From assembly GCA_016713135.1 (NCBI GenBank), contig JADJPR010000006.1, positions 90,373-154,372 of the forward strand: a stretch of 64,000 nt of DNA. Reading direction: 5' to 3'. Below are positions 11,101 through 20,411 of this stretch, one piece after another (within the stretch, counting starts at the first letter, position 1; each line of letters starts with the position of its first letter). A model generated the notes under the pieces. That model was not told the DNA's origin. It searched no databases and worked only from the letters and a program-made list of their open reading frames with translations. The DNA comes from Rhodanobacteraceae bacterium (GTDB lineage Bacteria; Pseudomonadota; Gammaproteobacteria; Xanthomonadales; SZUA-5). The translations under genes were made by a program, and so were the position numbers.

Positions 11101-14100
11101 GGCGTGCCAACGCCATCGGCGGTCAGGGTCAGGACCACCGGCTTGCTGAAGCTGCCGGCACCTTCGCTGACCGTGTCATTGGCCGGCGCAAACGCCACCT
11201 GCGCCAGATCGTTGTCGGCAATGCTGACCGACTGCGTGCCGCTGGCGCTGAGCGCGCCTGCGCCGGTGACCGCGCCGAAGCCGAGCGTGAAGGTCTCGAC
11301 GTTCTCGATCAGCACGTCGTTGGCGATGCTGACCGAGATCGGCTGGTCAACCGGCGACGGCGCATTCGCCGCAAACACCAGGCTGCCGGTGCTGCGGGTG
11401 TAGTCGGCCGGGGTCGCTGCGCTGCCCGCGGTGTCGCTGAGGGCCACACTGACGGCGGCTTCGGAGGCCAGCGGACCGGTACCCGTCCCGCTGATCGTCA
11501 GGCGTCCGGTAGCCCCGTAGGTGCCCGCCGACTCGCTGGTGCTGCCGGTGGGCGCGGTGAACGCGATTGCGCCCGACTCGTCGTCGGTCAGGGTCAGCAC
11601 ATGCGTGCCGCTGACCGTGCCGGGGCTGCCGACCAGACCGAAATTCAGCGTGCCGGTTTCGTCGCCTTCGAGGAGGCGGTCATTGATGAGCGTCAGGCTG
11701 ATCGGCAGGATGGCGTTGTGGGCGCTGCCGGCCGCAAAGGTCACCTGGGCCCTATCCAGGCTGAGGTCGGCCAGCTCGGCACTGCCAAGCACCAGGAACA
11801 CGTTCGCCGACATGTCGGTCGCGATGGTGCCGCCCGGGGTGCCGTTGGCCACGAGGTTGAGGCGTGCGTTGACCACGTGCGTGCCGGCAGTCTCGCTGAC
11901 ACTGCTGCTCGCGAGGGCGAAGGTGATTTCCCGCGTGTCGTTCTCGCCGATGCTGACCGCGACATCCGCCGGATCGATCGCAGCATAGAAGGGATCGCTG
12001 CTGGCCGCGGCCTGCACGATGGTGGTGCCGTGCGGATTGGCTTCGATCACGGTGTCGTCGACCGCCACCACCGGAACCGTGATCGCCAGGTTCCAGTTAC
12101 CCGGCGTGAACAGCAGCGACACTGTACCGTCCGTATCGCCGTTGACGACGACCTGGGCCGGATCGAAGGTGAGGTTGACGGTGACGTCCGCCGTCGGCTG
12201 GCTGTTCAGCACCACCGAGTAGCTGTCGTTGGCACCGCCTTCGACCACGCTCGTGTTGCCGCCGCTCTCGGTGACGGTGATCCCCGGGGTGTCGTTGTCG
12301 GTGATCGTGACCACGTGGGTGCCGGACGCAGTGCCGCTGCCGGTGACCGCGCCAAAGCCGAGTGTGAAGGTCTCATCGGACTCGGTGATGATGTCGTCGA
12401 CGATGGCGATCGCGATCGGCTGGGTGGCGGCACTCTGAGCGGCCGCGGCAAAGACCACGCTGGTGGTCGACAGGGTGTAATCCGCCGGGGTGGCCGTTCC
12501 CGGCGACTGTGTGACCGCGACGGTCAGCGGCGACGCCAGCGACGCCGTGCCGCTGCCCACGGCCGTGATCGTCAGCAGGGCATTGACGCTGTGCGGCGTG
12601 GTGGCTTCGCCGACGGTACTGGTCGGCGCCTGGAAACTCACCACCGCCGTGTCGTTGTCGGTGATCGTCAGCGTGGCGCCCGGACCGGACGCGCTGATCG
12701 CGCCGGTGGTTCCGCCGAGGCTGGCGGTGAAGTTCTCGGTGCCTTCCACCAGGACATCCTCGCCGATGCTCACCGGTGCGCTTTGGGTCGCGCCGTTGGC
12801 GGATCCCGCGCTGAAGTTCACGGTCGCGGTGTTGCTCGGTCCGCTGAAGGAGAAGTCGCCGGTGCCGCCGCCGTAGCTGGCAGTGCCATCGACCAGGTTG
12901 ATCTGGACGCTGGCGGCGCCCTCCAGCGTGTTGCCGGCGCCGGTGTTCAGGGTGACGGTCAGCGGCGTGCTGCCCGCCGACTCACTCACGCTTGCGTTGC
13001 CGCTGAGCGTGACCGTGGCCGATTGCGCGTCGGTGATCGTGCCGGAGAACGGGGTCGGCGACACACTGGTCCCAAGCGGCGCGCCGGTGATCGACAGCGT
13101 CAGCGAGTAGCTCTCGTTGCCCTCGACCAGGGTGTCGACATTGTGCGCGGCCGTCACCGCAACGGTGGCGAGGTCGACCGAGTTGGTGAACGAGACACTC
13201 GGCGTGAACGCGCCCAGATCGGCCGCTTCCGCGCTTACCAGGGTCTGGCCGATGCTGGCGTCGATGGTGCCTTCAAGGGTTGGCGTTCCGCCAGCCGGGG
13301 AGGCCGTGATGTCAAGGCGCACCGTGGTGATGTTGTTCGCGCCCTCGGCAGCACTGGCGCTGGCCGGCACCCATTCGAGCACTGCCGACTCGTCGTCGAC
13401 GATGCTTACCGGCAAGTTGTTGCCGGCATTGCCATCGATACGGGCGGTGATGCCATGGTAGATCGCGTCGGCGCTGGTGAATGCATGGACCAGGTTGCCG
13501 CTGTGGTTGCCTTCCAGCGCACGATCGTTGACCGCGGCCACGGAGATGACCTGCGGCGTATTCCAGTTGGCCGTGGTGAAGCTGATGTCGAAGATGCCAT
13601 CGGTATCGCCGTTGACGCTGAGGTCGCTGGCGGGGAAGGCGATGGCGACGTTGACCGTGGCGGCGGGCTGGCTGTCGAGCACGATGGTGTAGGTATCGGT
13701 GCTGCCCGATTCGCTGACGGCGGTGCTGCCGGCCGTCTGCGCGATGCCGACGCCGGCGGTGTCGTTGTCGGCCACATTGACCGTGACATCGGCCACCACA
13801 AGGTTGTTGAAGCGCGACTGGGCACTGCTGGTGTTGGCGCTGACGATGGTGACGGCTTCGGGATCGACCTCGTCGATGCCGTCATCGACTGCGCGCACGG
13901 CCACGCTGACGCCCGTGGTGGCGTTGGCCGGGGTCAGGGTGACAGTCTGCGGCGACGCGCCAAAGCCGCTGCCCGCGTTGACCTGGACATCGGTGCCGAA
14001 GGTCAGCTCGATGGTGACGTTCGAGGTCGGCGTCTGGTTCAACGACACGCTGAAGTTGTCGCTGGTCGGTCCGGTTTCGGACACGGCGAGCGTGGTCGGC

Positions 14101-16583
14101 GTGACGGTGACTTCGGGCGCCTCCTCGAACAGGTAGGCGGCGCCGACGCCATTGCCCGCGGCGTCATGCAGCGGTGCGCCAACGGCGAAGATGCCGTTGG
14201 CCATCGCCAGCGTTCCACCGAATTCGTCGTTGGCGAGCAGGTCGGCGGGCAGTGCGATGGCGCTTTCGCTGAAACTGCTGCCGCTGCGCGAGAAGACGTA
14301 AGCACTGCCGGCGCGCCCGTTGGTCGCAGGAGCGCCGACCAGAAGGCGGGTGTCGTCGAGGTCGACTTCAAACCCGAACTGACCCGGCGAGCCACTCGGT
14401 GAGAGGGTCTGCACATTGGTGTAGCCGGGGCCGGTGAACACATGCACCGCGCCGCTGGTGGCTGGGGACGCGGTGGGCGCGCCGACGGCCAGACGTCCGT
14501 TGAAAATCGAAATGCTGTTGCCAAAGAACCGCGTGGCAGGTGTCGGATTGGCCAGGCTGACGACACTGGCGAACGTGGCGCCGCTGAACACCCACGCCGC
14601 GCCCTCGTTCGCATTCAGGAAGAGCGCCCCGACCGCGATGCTCTCATCGTTGGCGGTGCCGGCGGCTGGCTCGTCAACGGACACGCTATAGCCGGCGCCC
14701 GCGCCCGGCGTCAGGCCCGGGATCGGCAGCGCAATCGCTCCCGTCATGAAGGTCAGGTCACGGTAGGCGTAGACCGCCCCGGTGTTTGAATTCTCGCCAG
14801 TGGCACTGACCGTGAGCACATCACCCATCAGGTCAACGCGATTGCCGAAGAAGGCATTCGCCGATGGGCTCGGCGCCGTCCGCTCCAGCGTCTGGACCCA
14901 TTCGGTTCCATTGAACAAGAACACATAGGCGGCGCCCGCGTCGTTGGTGGCGGTCGGGAAACCATCGAAAGTGGGGGCGCCGACAACCAGGCGATTTCCG
15001 TCCACGCTGATTCCCTGCCCAAAATGATCGCCAGCGGCCCCGTACAGCGCTGTCAACTTGCTGTGCGGCGTCCAGATGCCGGCATTGTTGCGGTACATGT
15101 AGACCGCGCCCGCATCGGCACCCTTCGCGTTGTCATCACCCTCCACGCCGACGGCAAGCCATTGACTGCTCATGGCGGTTCGATCACTGAATTGCTGGTT
15201 CAGCGACAGGGTGGGCAAGTCTTCCAGCGCATTCACCGGTGTGGCCGCCGTGTCGACGGCCCAAGTGACGCCCGGCTTGTTCAGCGAGGTCAGCGAGCCG
15301 GCGCGCGGCACCTGGCCGAGGCGTGTTCCCGGCGCGCTGACTACCGCCAGCGTACCGGCCATGGCAACGGACCGACCGTACTGGTGTCCGGCAGCTGCAC
15401 CGGTCTGCGCCAGGTTGATGGTGTTGGTGGCCCAGATCGAGCCGTTGTAGGCATAGGTATTCGCTTGCCCGGCCGACGCCTGTGCGGACACCGCTTGCGA
15501 GGGCCGGCCGGCAATCGCGTTGTCGCCATCGAGCGCAACGCTGTAGCCCTGGTGCCCATTCACGTTGCCAGCGGCCGCGGAAGCATGGCTGAAGTTGAGC
15601 GTGCCATCGTTGAAGAATGCGACCGAGCCGGTATCGACGAAGCCGCTGTTGTCGGACAGTGGTGCGCCTACCAGCGAGCGCGAAGCCGAATCCGCGGCCC
15701 CGGGATTGGAGTCCCAGATCGCGACACTTTGACCGAAGCCCATGCCGGATTCGGCGATAGCCGGCGACAGCGTGTGCTTGAGACCGAAGGCATTGGAACC
15801 GCCGAGGTCCTGGCGAAAGACAAATGCCTGTCCGATCCGGTCGCCGCTTGGATTGGACGCGTACGGCGCGCCGATGATCAGGTACTCACCGGACACGTCG
15901 ACCGAGGCGCCGAAGGCGTTGCCCAAGTTGCCGACCTTGGGCAGCGCAGCCGCGCCCCAGGCATTGGTGCCGCCGTTGTTGCGCGATCGGATGGACACCG
16001 AGCCGTCGTTGGTCACCCCATCATTCGGCTCGCCAATGGCCGCGATGTCGCCGAAAAGCGCCACGGCGGCGCCAAACCGGCCGTCTGTCTCGGCGCCCGG
16101 TGGATCGATGGTGACGGTGGTGAAGCTGAACCCGGTGGACGATGCGTCCGTGTCCGAAAAGATGAAGGCGCGGCCCTGGTTGACCTGCGCGGCATCCCAC
16201 TGTGGGGCGCCGACGATCACGGTCACCAGTCCGCCCGCCTCATAGATATCGACATCCGAGCCGAAGCCGCTGCCGGCCTGTTCCGTCGGCGGCGCGAGCT
16301 TGCGCCGGAACACCCAGGCACCTGCGACGCGTTCGTAGATGGACACCGAACCGCTGCGCGCCGGACCATTCGGCGAACCGACCGCCATCCAGGTCTGGTG
16401 CATGGCCACCGATTCACCCATGCGCTCATCCGGGACATTCAGCGGTACGTCGACCGTGAAGTCGGAGGGCAGGGCCTTCTGGATCTGGACCACGGCCGCG
16501 GACAAAGGCGCCGCGGGCAGCAGCAACAGGCCACAGGCCAGGCCGAGGGTGCGCAAGGACTTGTTTGAGCGAAGGCTGTTCAT
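8190..16583 (-). CDS. Giant exported FG-GAP / Calx-beta / Ig-like / DUF11 protein
   Basis: This 2797-residue protein starts at the ATG at 16583, behind a strong Shine-Dalgarno sequence. The reading frame is open 149 codons further upstream, but that stretch overlaps the preceding gene and is not protein-like. A signal peptide (LGLACGLLLLPAAPLSAA) precedes about seven FG-GAP/integrin-alpha-type repeats (GESVAMHQTWMAVGSPNG). About 13 Calx-beta-like units then run in tandem, joined by I-x-D-N-D linkers. Two Ig-like (Big) domains and a DUF11 domain (LSLTKSDGVPTYEPGD) follow. A FANGFE tag sits at about residue 2695, about 98 residues before the end. Calx-beta units usually bind calcium, so a calcium-stiffened adhesin or matrix protein is the likely role. 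No enzyme motif was seen. It is probably co-transcribed with the beta-helix gene 14 bp upstream. Confidence 0.9.
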   Translation of the reverse strand: MNSLRSNKSLRTLGLACGLLLLPAAPLSAAVVQIQKALPSDFTVDVPLNVPDERMGESVAMHQTWMAVGSPNGPARSGSVSIYERVAGAWVFRRKLAPPTEQAGSGFGSDVDIYEAGGLVTVIVGAPQWDAAQVNQGRAFIFSDTDASSTGFSFTTVTIDPPGAETDGRFGAAVALFGDIAAIGEPNDGVTNDGSVSIRSRNNGGTNAWGAAALPKVGNLGNAFGASVDVSGEYLIIGAPYASNPSGDRIGQAFVFRQDLGGSNAFGLKHTLSPAIAESGMGFGQSVAIWDSNPGAADSASRSLVGAPLSDNSGFVDTGSVAFFNDGTLNFSHASAAAGNVNGHQGYSVALDGDNAIAGRPSQAVSAQASAGQANTYAYNGSIWATNTINLAQTGAAAGHQYGRSVAMAGTLAVVSAPGTRLGQVPRAGSLTSLNKPGVTWAVDTAATPVNALEDLPTLSLNQQFSDRTAMSSQWLAVGVEGDDNAKGADAGAVYMYRNNAGIWTPHSKLTALYGAAGDHFGQGISVDGNRLVVGAPTFDGFPTATNDAGAAYVFLFNGTEWVQTLERTAPSPSANAFFGNRVDLMGDVLTVSATGENSNTGAVYAYRDLTFMTGAIALPIPGLTPGAGAGYSVSVDEPAAGTANDESIAVGALFLNANEGAAWVFSGATFASVVSLANPTPATRFFGNSISIFNGRLAVGAPTASPATSGAVHVFTGPGYTNVQTLSPSGSPGQFGFEVDLDDTRLLVGAPATNGRAGSAYVFSRSGSSFSESAIALPADLLANDEFGGTLAMANGIFAVGAPLHDAAGNGVGAAYLFEEAPEVTVTPTTLAVSETGPTSDNFSVSLNQTPTSNVTIELTFGTDVQVNAGSGFGASPQTVTLTPANATTGVSVAVRAVDDGIDEVDPEAVTIVSANTSSAQSRFNNLVVADVTVNVADNDTAGVGIAQTAGSTAVSESGSTDTYTIVLDSQPAATVNVAIAFPASDLSVNGDTDGIFDISFTTANWNTPQVISVAAVNDRALEGNHSGNLVHAFTSADAIYHGITARIDGNAGNNLPVSIVDDESAVLEWVPASASAAEGANNITTVRLDITASPAGGTPTLEGTIDASIGQTLVSAEAADLGAFTPSVSFTNSVDLATVAVTAAHNVDTLVEGNESYSLTLSITGAPLGTSVSPTPFSGTITDAQSATVTLSGNASVSESAGSTPLTVTLNTGAGNTLEGAASVQINLVDGTASYGGGTGDFSFSGPSNTATVNFSAGSANGATQSAPVSIGEDVLVEGTENFTASLGGTTGAISASGPGATLTITDNDTAVVSFQAPTSTVGEATTPHSVNALLTITAVGSGTASLASPLTVAVTQSPGTATPADYTLSTTSVVFAAAAQSAATQPIAIAIVDDIITESDETFTLGFGAVTGSGTASGTHVVTITDNDTPGITVTESGGNTSVVEGGANDSYSVVLNSQPTADVTVNLTFDPAQVVVNGDTDGTVSLLFTPGNWNLAITVPVVAVDDTVIEANPHGTTIVQAAASSDPFYAAIDPADVAVSIGENDTREITFALASSSVSETAGTHVVNARLNLVANGTPGGTIATDMSANVFLVLGSAELADLSLDRAQVTFAAGSAHNAILPISLTLINDRLLEGDETGTLNFGLVGSPGTVSGTHVLTLTDDESGAIAFTAPTGSTSESAGTYGATGRLTISGTGTGPLASEAAVSVALSDTAGSAATPADYTRSTGSLVFAANAPSPVDQPISVSIANDVLIENVETFTLGFGAVTGAGALSASGTQSVSIADNDLAQVAFAPANDTVSEGAGSFSKPVVLTLTADGVGTPSLQNAIVVPVGFTEGTATEPEDFTLATSSLSFPAGALNGAALNATANLIDDAISEAGEAFDLTLGNGFVTPNITLGRAATTVSITDNDTPGVTITESGGTAVTEGGATDSYTVVLTSQPTADVSIALTGSQVTTTPSSLTFTSANWDTPQPVTVTAIDDDIDEASPHTGSVSFAVTSGDSNYNNFVVPAVSVQVTDNDTAGVTVTESGGNTAVTEGAATDSYTVVLQSEPTGNVTVVLSTTAQISLAPPGLTFTPANWNVPQTVTVTATDDSVVEGPHTASINQSVTSSDPNYSQALPAISVAITDNDSAVVNFAPAALSQLEGSTPMAFSVTLSNPVASGVTLTLNSANGTATAADYTPISGATVSFPASSTTAQTVNVAIASDALDEDDETYTLTLSGLTATGDVTLGTAVATGTILDDDATPTLSITSPSQPEGDAGTSTMTFTVSLSAVSGRDVSFTRATADGSATVADNDYVAIPSGSLTIPAGDSSLTIPVTINGNTTFEGNETFSVELTGIANATPGMLTGTGTIEDDDQQPTTTTITSDLPDPSVVGQPYTVSVTVAAQTLSPSGTVTISDGSASCGPVTLTAGTAPNATASCALTSTTAGAKTLTASYTAATTAFGDSSGTTSHQVDPASTSISVTGPTRSRINQPTSFSFALSVNAPGAGTPTGTVTLSSGSASCTATLPATACDLSFDALGNRTVSASYAGDGNFSGSSSSGAGNAQTLVYALSDLSLTKSDGVPTYEPGDLLVYSVIVRNLGPDAAANIRITDAIPAGLIDVTWTCDASGGVACPVTGGTGNLDVTIASFPVGGLLNLTFYGNVDGSPASIANTAAITLPADTTIEDPVLGNNSATDTDLLDGLFANGFEDPQVNAPTGSVRIPALALGRSLGDEASVAFRLRDAQGEAVRVYARLNEATIQYAVAQRAGNGRLRLGAWTALPGEPSLSWTARQTAAGWLVETAALR
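8484..8501 (-). other. FANGFE C-terminal tag of the Calx-beta giant
   Basis: These six codons encode Phe-Ala-Asn-Gly-Phe-Glu at the junction between the DUF11 region and a roughly 98-residue C-terminal tail. A near-identical FADGFE is encoded at 50179-50196 near the C-terminus of the unrelated Ig/FN3 giant. The shared position suggests a sorting or processing signal, but this is inference. Confidence 0.5.
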
Positions 16584-16588
16584 GGTTT

Positions 16589-16594
16589 TCCTCC
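16589..16594 (-). promoter_or_regulatory. Shine-Dalgarno that sets the start of the Calx-beta giant
   Basis: GGAGGA is read on the minus strand five bases before the ATG at 16583. It supports that start over the much longer upstream open frame. Confidence 0.8.
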
Positions 16595-16597
16595 GGC

Positions 16598-19500
16598 TCA
16601 GTTGAACGGGAACGCGGCGGGCAGGGTTGGGTCGGTACACGTGGCGCTGGTGATGTTGTTCAGCACTCCCACCGATGACGAAATGCCAAGCGTGTTGTTG
16701 GCATTCAGGTAGTTCTGCGCGTTCACATCGCCGGTACCGCTCATGCCCTCCAGCCGCAAGATGGTGGAGCTGATGTAGTAGAGGTCGATGGCGGGCAATC
16801 CGCTGCTGCCGGCTGCCACCTGGTTGTTGCGGATGTCGAAACAGGCGCGGTTGAAATTGGCAGATCCGGAATCGAAAGTCAGGTCGACCGTGCGCCAGAA
16901 GGCCTTGGTGGGCGAAATCGGGAACTGGCTGTTGGTCAGGGTGATCTGGGCGTTCGCATCGCTGCCGCTGATCGCGCCATTGCCGGAGAAGTAGAACGAT
17001 GAGCCCGCGGTGCCGCGGGCGTCCGCACATTGTTGAACGAGAGGATCAGGTCGTAGTTGGTGGTGCCGGAACCGCCGGTGTTGGCACCGTCCGAGAAGAT
17101 GCCGACGGCATCGCCTTCGTGCGCGTTGTAGATATAGAGGTCGCTGACCACGCCGTTGGTGGTGGTGAAATCACCGCCTTCGATCTCGACGATTCCGAGG
17201 GCGAACTCGCCGGTGTAGTTGCGGATGTCGTTCGAGAACAGCCGGAAATTCAGGGTGCTGTTGCCCTGGGCATTGCGCAGGCTGATCGCGACCTCGCCAT
17301 TGTTGGTATTCGAAGGGCCAGCGTAGGGTTCCGCGGTAAAGGCACTGGAGACGACAGCGAGGTCCATGCGTGCCCCGCTGTTGCCTTCCGGATTGGCGGT
17401 CAGGGCGATGCCGTCGATATCCTCGAAAACCGCATTCTGGATGAAGGCATTGATCCGCGCGGTGCCGTCCGCGCGCAACAGGATGCCGTTACCATTGCAG
17501 TTGCCGCCACCGCAGGCCGTCGTCGTGATGTTGTTGCGCAGGGTCATGTTGGTCCAACGGAAATCCAGGTTTCCGCTGAAGTTCTCCAGGTACAAACCGT
17601 TGTCGGTGAAGTTCTGGATGATGCTGTTGTTGATATCGAGGGTGCCACTGACCTGAGCGCCGGAGACGGCGCCCTCACGGAAATTGAAAACGTGCTCGTT
17701 GTCGGCGTTGCCAATATTGTTGAAATCGACGTTCGAGAAGATGTTGTTGGTGCCGGTGATCCCGGTGCCGGTCACGCCATGCCCGCCGGTCCCGTTGACG
17801 ATGACGTCGGTCGCCCGGAAATCCTGGATGTTGGTCAGGTCGAAGGCGTTGTCGACAATATTGGTGAAGGTGCCGCCGAGTCCGTCGCTGTGCACATTGA
17901 CGAAATTGAGATCGCCCATGATCGTGAAATCGCCGGTGTTGTTGCTCAAGCGCACACCGTCCAGGGCCCCATTGATGTCGAGTTCCTGGATGTTCGCGGA
18001 AATGCTCGAGTTGGCGATCTCGACACCGGCAGTCGTCTTGGCGCCCAGGTTGACCAGAGTCTCGACCAGCAACAGGCCGCTGGTCCGGTTGAGATTGATG
18101 CCGTGAGTACCCGCGCCAGTGCTGGTGATCGTGGCGAATGTCAGGACCACTTCATGCAGGGTGGCGTGATTGACGACCAACGCTGTCGCATTGCCCGTCA
18201 CATCCAGAAGACAGTGGTCACGCGGCCCGGGCTGGCATTGGCGTAATTGATGTTCAGAGCGGTCGCGGCATTGGTGTAGATCGCGACATTGCCCAGGTTG
18301 ACCCTGCCGGTGTTGCCGCCAAGCGCGACGGGCGTGGTGGCGAAGCGGGCGCCGGCAGTGCCGAGGTTGAGATTTGTGAAGGTGACATTGCGGGCATTGT
18401 TGTTGATGACGACCCCACCCGATGCGTTGCTGCCAGTCACCGCCAGACCGACGATGTTGACTGCAGGGCCGGCATTCGCCTTGTTGATGGTTCCGCCGTA
18501 GGTGAAGTTGAGCGCATTGGTACCGGCGCCGTTGACCAGGTTCACCACGGCATTGCTGGCACCGGCGGTGCTGTTGAGCGTGCCGGCGGCCGCGGTCACG
18601 GTGCCGGCGCAGCCATCGAAGGACACGCCATTGCTGCCGCCGGCCGCCGTCAGCGTGGCCAGCGCCAGATTCGCGGTGCCGCCGGTGCAGACCACCGCGG
18701 GGCCCGCGCTGGTGGTGATCGCACTGGTGTTGTTGCTGACGGTCAGGGCTGCGTTGGTCAGTGAGATGCCGACGGTGCCGCCGGTCGAGGTCAGCGTGGC
18801 CAGTTGCAGCAGGAAGTCGCTGGCGGAGGCGCTGTTGACGCGGATGGCCTCGGTGGTCGGACTGCTGATGGTCGTGGTGCCGGTGACGATGACGTCGTTG
18901 TTGCCCACCGGGCTGTCCACGCTGATGCCGCGCGCGTTGCTGCTGGTCGATGACAGTGTGGTGAAGGTGGCATTCGCCACGAGATTCACGTTTTCCAGGT
19001 ACAACGCCGGGCCGTCGGTGGACGTCAGCACGCTGTTGGTGCCGTCGATGCGCAGACGACCACCGTCAGAGCTGAAGGCCTGGGTGTCGGTGCTGGTCGC
19101 ATCGGCGAGCACACCTTCGGCGAAGATCACTCGCGATGTCGCATTGTTGCCCTGAAGCCGGATCAGCGGTTCACTCGCGGCGCCGCCGTTCAGATCGACA
19201 CCTGCCAGGGTCACGGTTCCGGCGGCGCCCTGCGTGGTGATGGCCAGTCCGCGGGTGTTGCTGCTGCTGAGATCGCTGGCGCTGTCGAAGGTGATCGTGC
19301 CACTGTTGTCCGAGACATTCAGCACGTAGCCGCCGGTGAAGGCGGACACAGTGGTTCCGAACAGACTGACTGCGGCCGCGTTGTTGAGGAAGGACAGGGC
19401 TGATCCGGTCGCCTGGGTAGCGCCAGTGATGGCGACGCCCTGGATCGTGATCACGCCCGCGCTGTTGATGAACTCGATCGCACCGCTGGCTCCGGCGGCA

Positions 19501-20267
19501 GAAGCAATGCCAATGCCCTCCAGCGTGAAGCCGCCGGCCCCGTTGCCGGAAATGGCCTTGCCGCCGGAATTGGCGATATTGAACTCGCGGACACGGCCGC
19601 CAGCGCCGAACAACTCGATCAAGGGGAAGCTGTTGCCGGACGAAATCAGCGGCCGGGTGCCTGGCGGAACATCGTTGGCGGTGCCGACCAGATCGAGGCC
19701 CGCCGCCTCGCCAAACAGCTTCTGCCCGGGTTCCAGGTCGAAGGTCACATCGTAGGTGCCGGCAAACACGAAAATGGTGTCGCCGTTGGCGTCCATATCG
19801 CCGACGCCGGAAGCGCCGTTGAGCGGGGCGAAGCTGTTGAACGGCGCCGAGCGCGTTCCGTTGCCGCCCGCCGGTGCGCTGTCGTCGACGAACCAGACGG
19901 TTTCGCCACTCACGTCGATGCTGACCAGAGCAGTGCTCGCGCCGGTGGCGTCGCGCACGGTGTACTGGAAGCTGTCGACGCCGCGGAAGCCCGGCACCGG
20001 CTGGTAGCTGAAGCTGCCGTCGGCGGCGACGATCACGCGCCCGCCAAACTGGCTGAACTCGTCGCTGGACTCGAGCCGGTGAGTCGTTGCATTGAAGCCG
20101 GTGTCGTTGGCCAGCAGGCCGGAACCGACGGGCACGCTCAACGAGGCATTGACGTTGACACTGTAGCTGTCATTGGCAACCGTGGGCGCCGCGCCGGCGG
20201 TGGACGCGGCAGCGCACGCAAGCGCCGCAGCCAACCAGTGAGAGGACCTGAAGACCGGTGCGGGCAT
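16598..20267 (-). pseudogene. Exported cadherin-like/right-handed beta-helix protein, frame broken twice
   Basis: One coding unit of about 1220 codons is read in three frames. It starts at the ATG at 20267 behind GGGAG, with a signal peptide (HWLAAALACAAASTAGA). A cadherin-like/VCBS-type domain follows (ANDSYSVNVN...GSFSYQPVPGFRGVDSFQYTV), then a long right-handed beta-helix rich in GTVTLAGVDLNGG-like turns. The first frame ends at 18198 (TTVFWM stop), but the family-like sequence resumes at once in the next frame (LDVTGNATALVV). A second switch near 17016-17030 passes from NNVRTPAAPR to GSSFYFSGNG, and the true end is ...PAAFPFN at 16598. Both look like single-base losses. The gene precedes the Calx-beta giant by 14 bp, so the pair is probably an operon. 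It could be a real recent pseudogene or intact with sequencing indels. Confidence 0.75.
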
Positions 20268-20411
20268 ACGCGAACTCCCAGTGCCGCGGGCGTGGCGATA
20301 CACGTCCACGCGGCGCAATCAGTTGTCGATTTCACGGTTCGGGCCCCGGCCCTACCGCTCGTCGGACAATACGCCGAATACGTGTCAATGGGAGTACGCA
20401 CTCTTGCGAAT

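Noticed and set aside
8100..14402. 2100-codon open frame on the plus strand opposite the Calx-beta giant
   Set aside because: The composition is Arg/Gly/Ala/His-rich without domains, and the minus strand has a clear multidomain protein. High GC keeps the antisense frame open.
16584..17030. 149-codon 5' extension of the Calx-beta giant
   Set aside because: It covers the end of the beta-helix gene and the strong ribosome site, and its residues are not protein-like.
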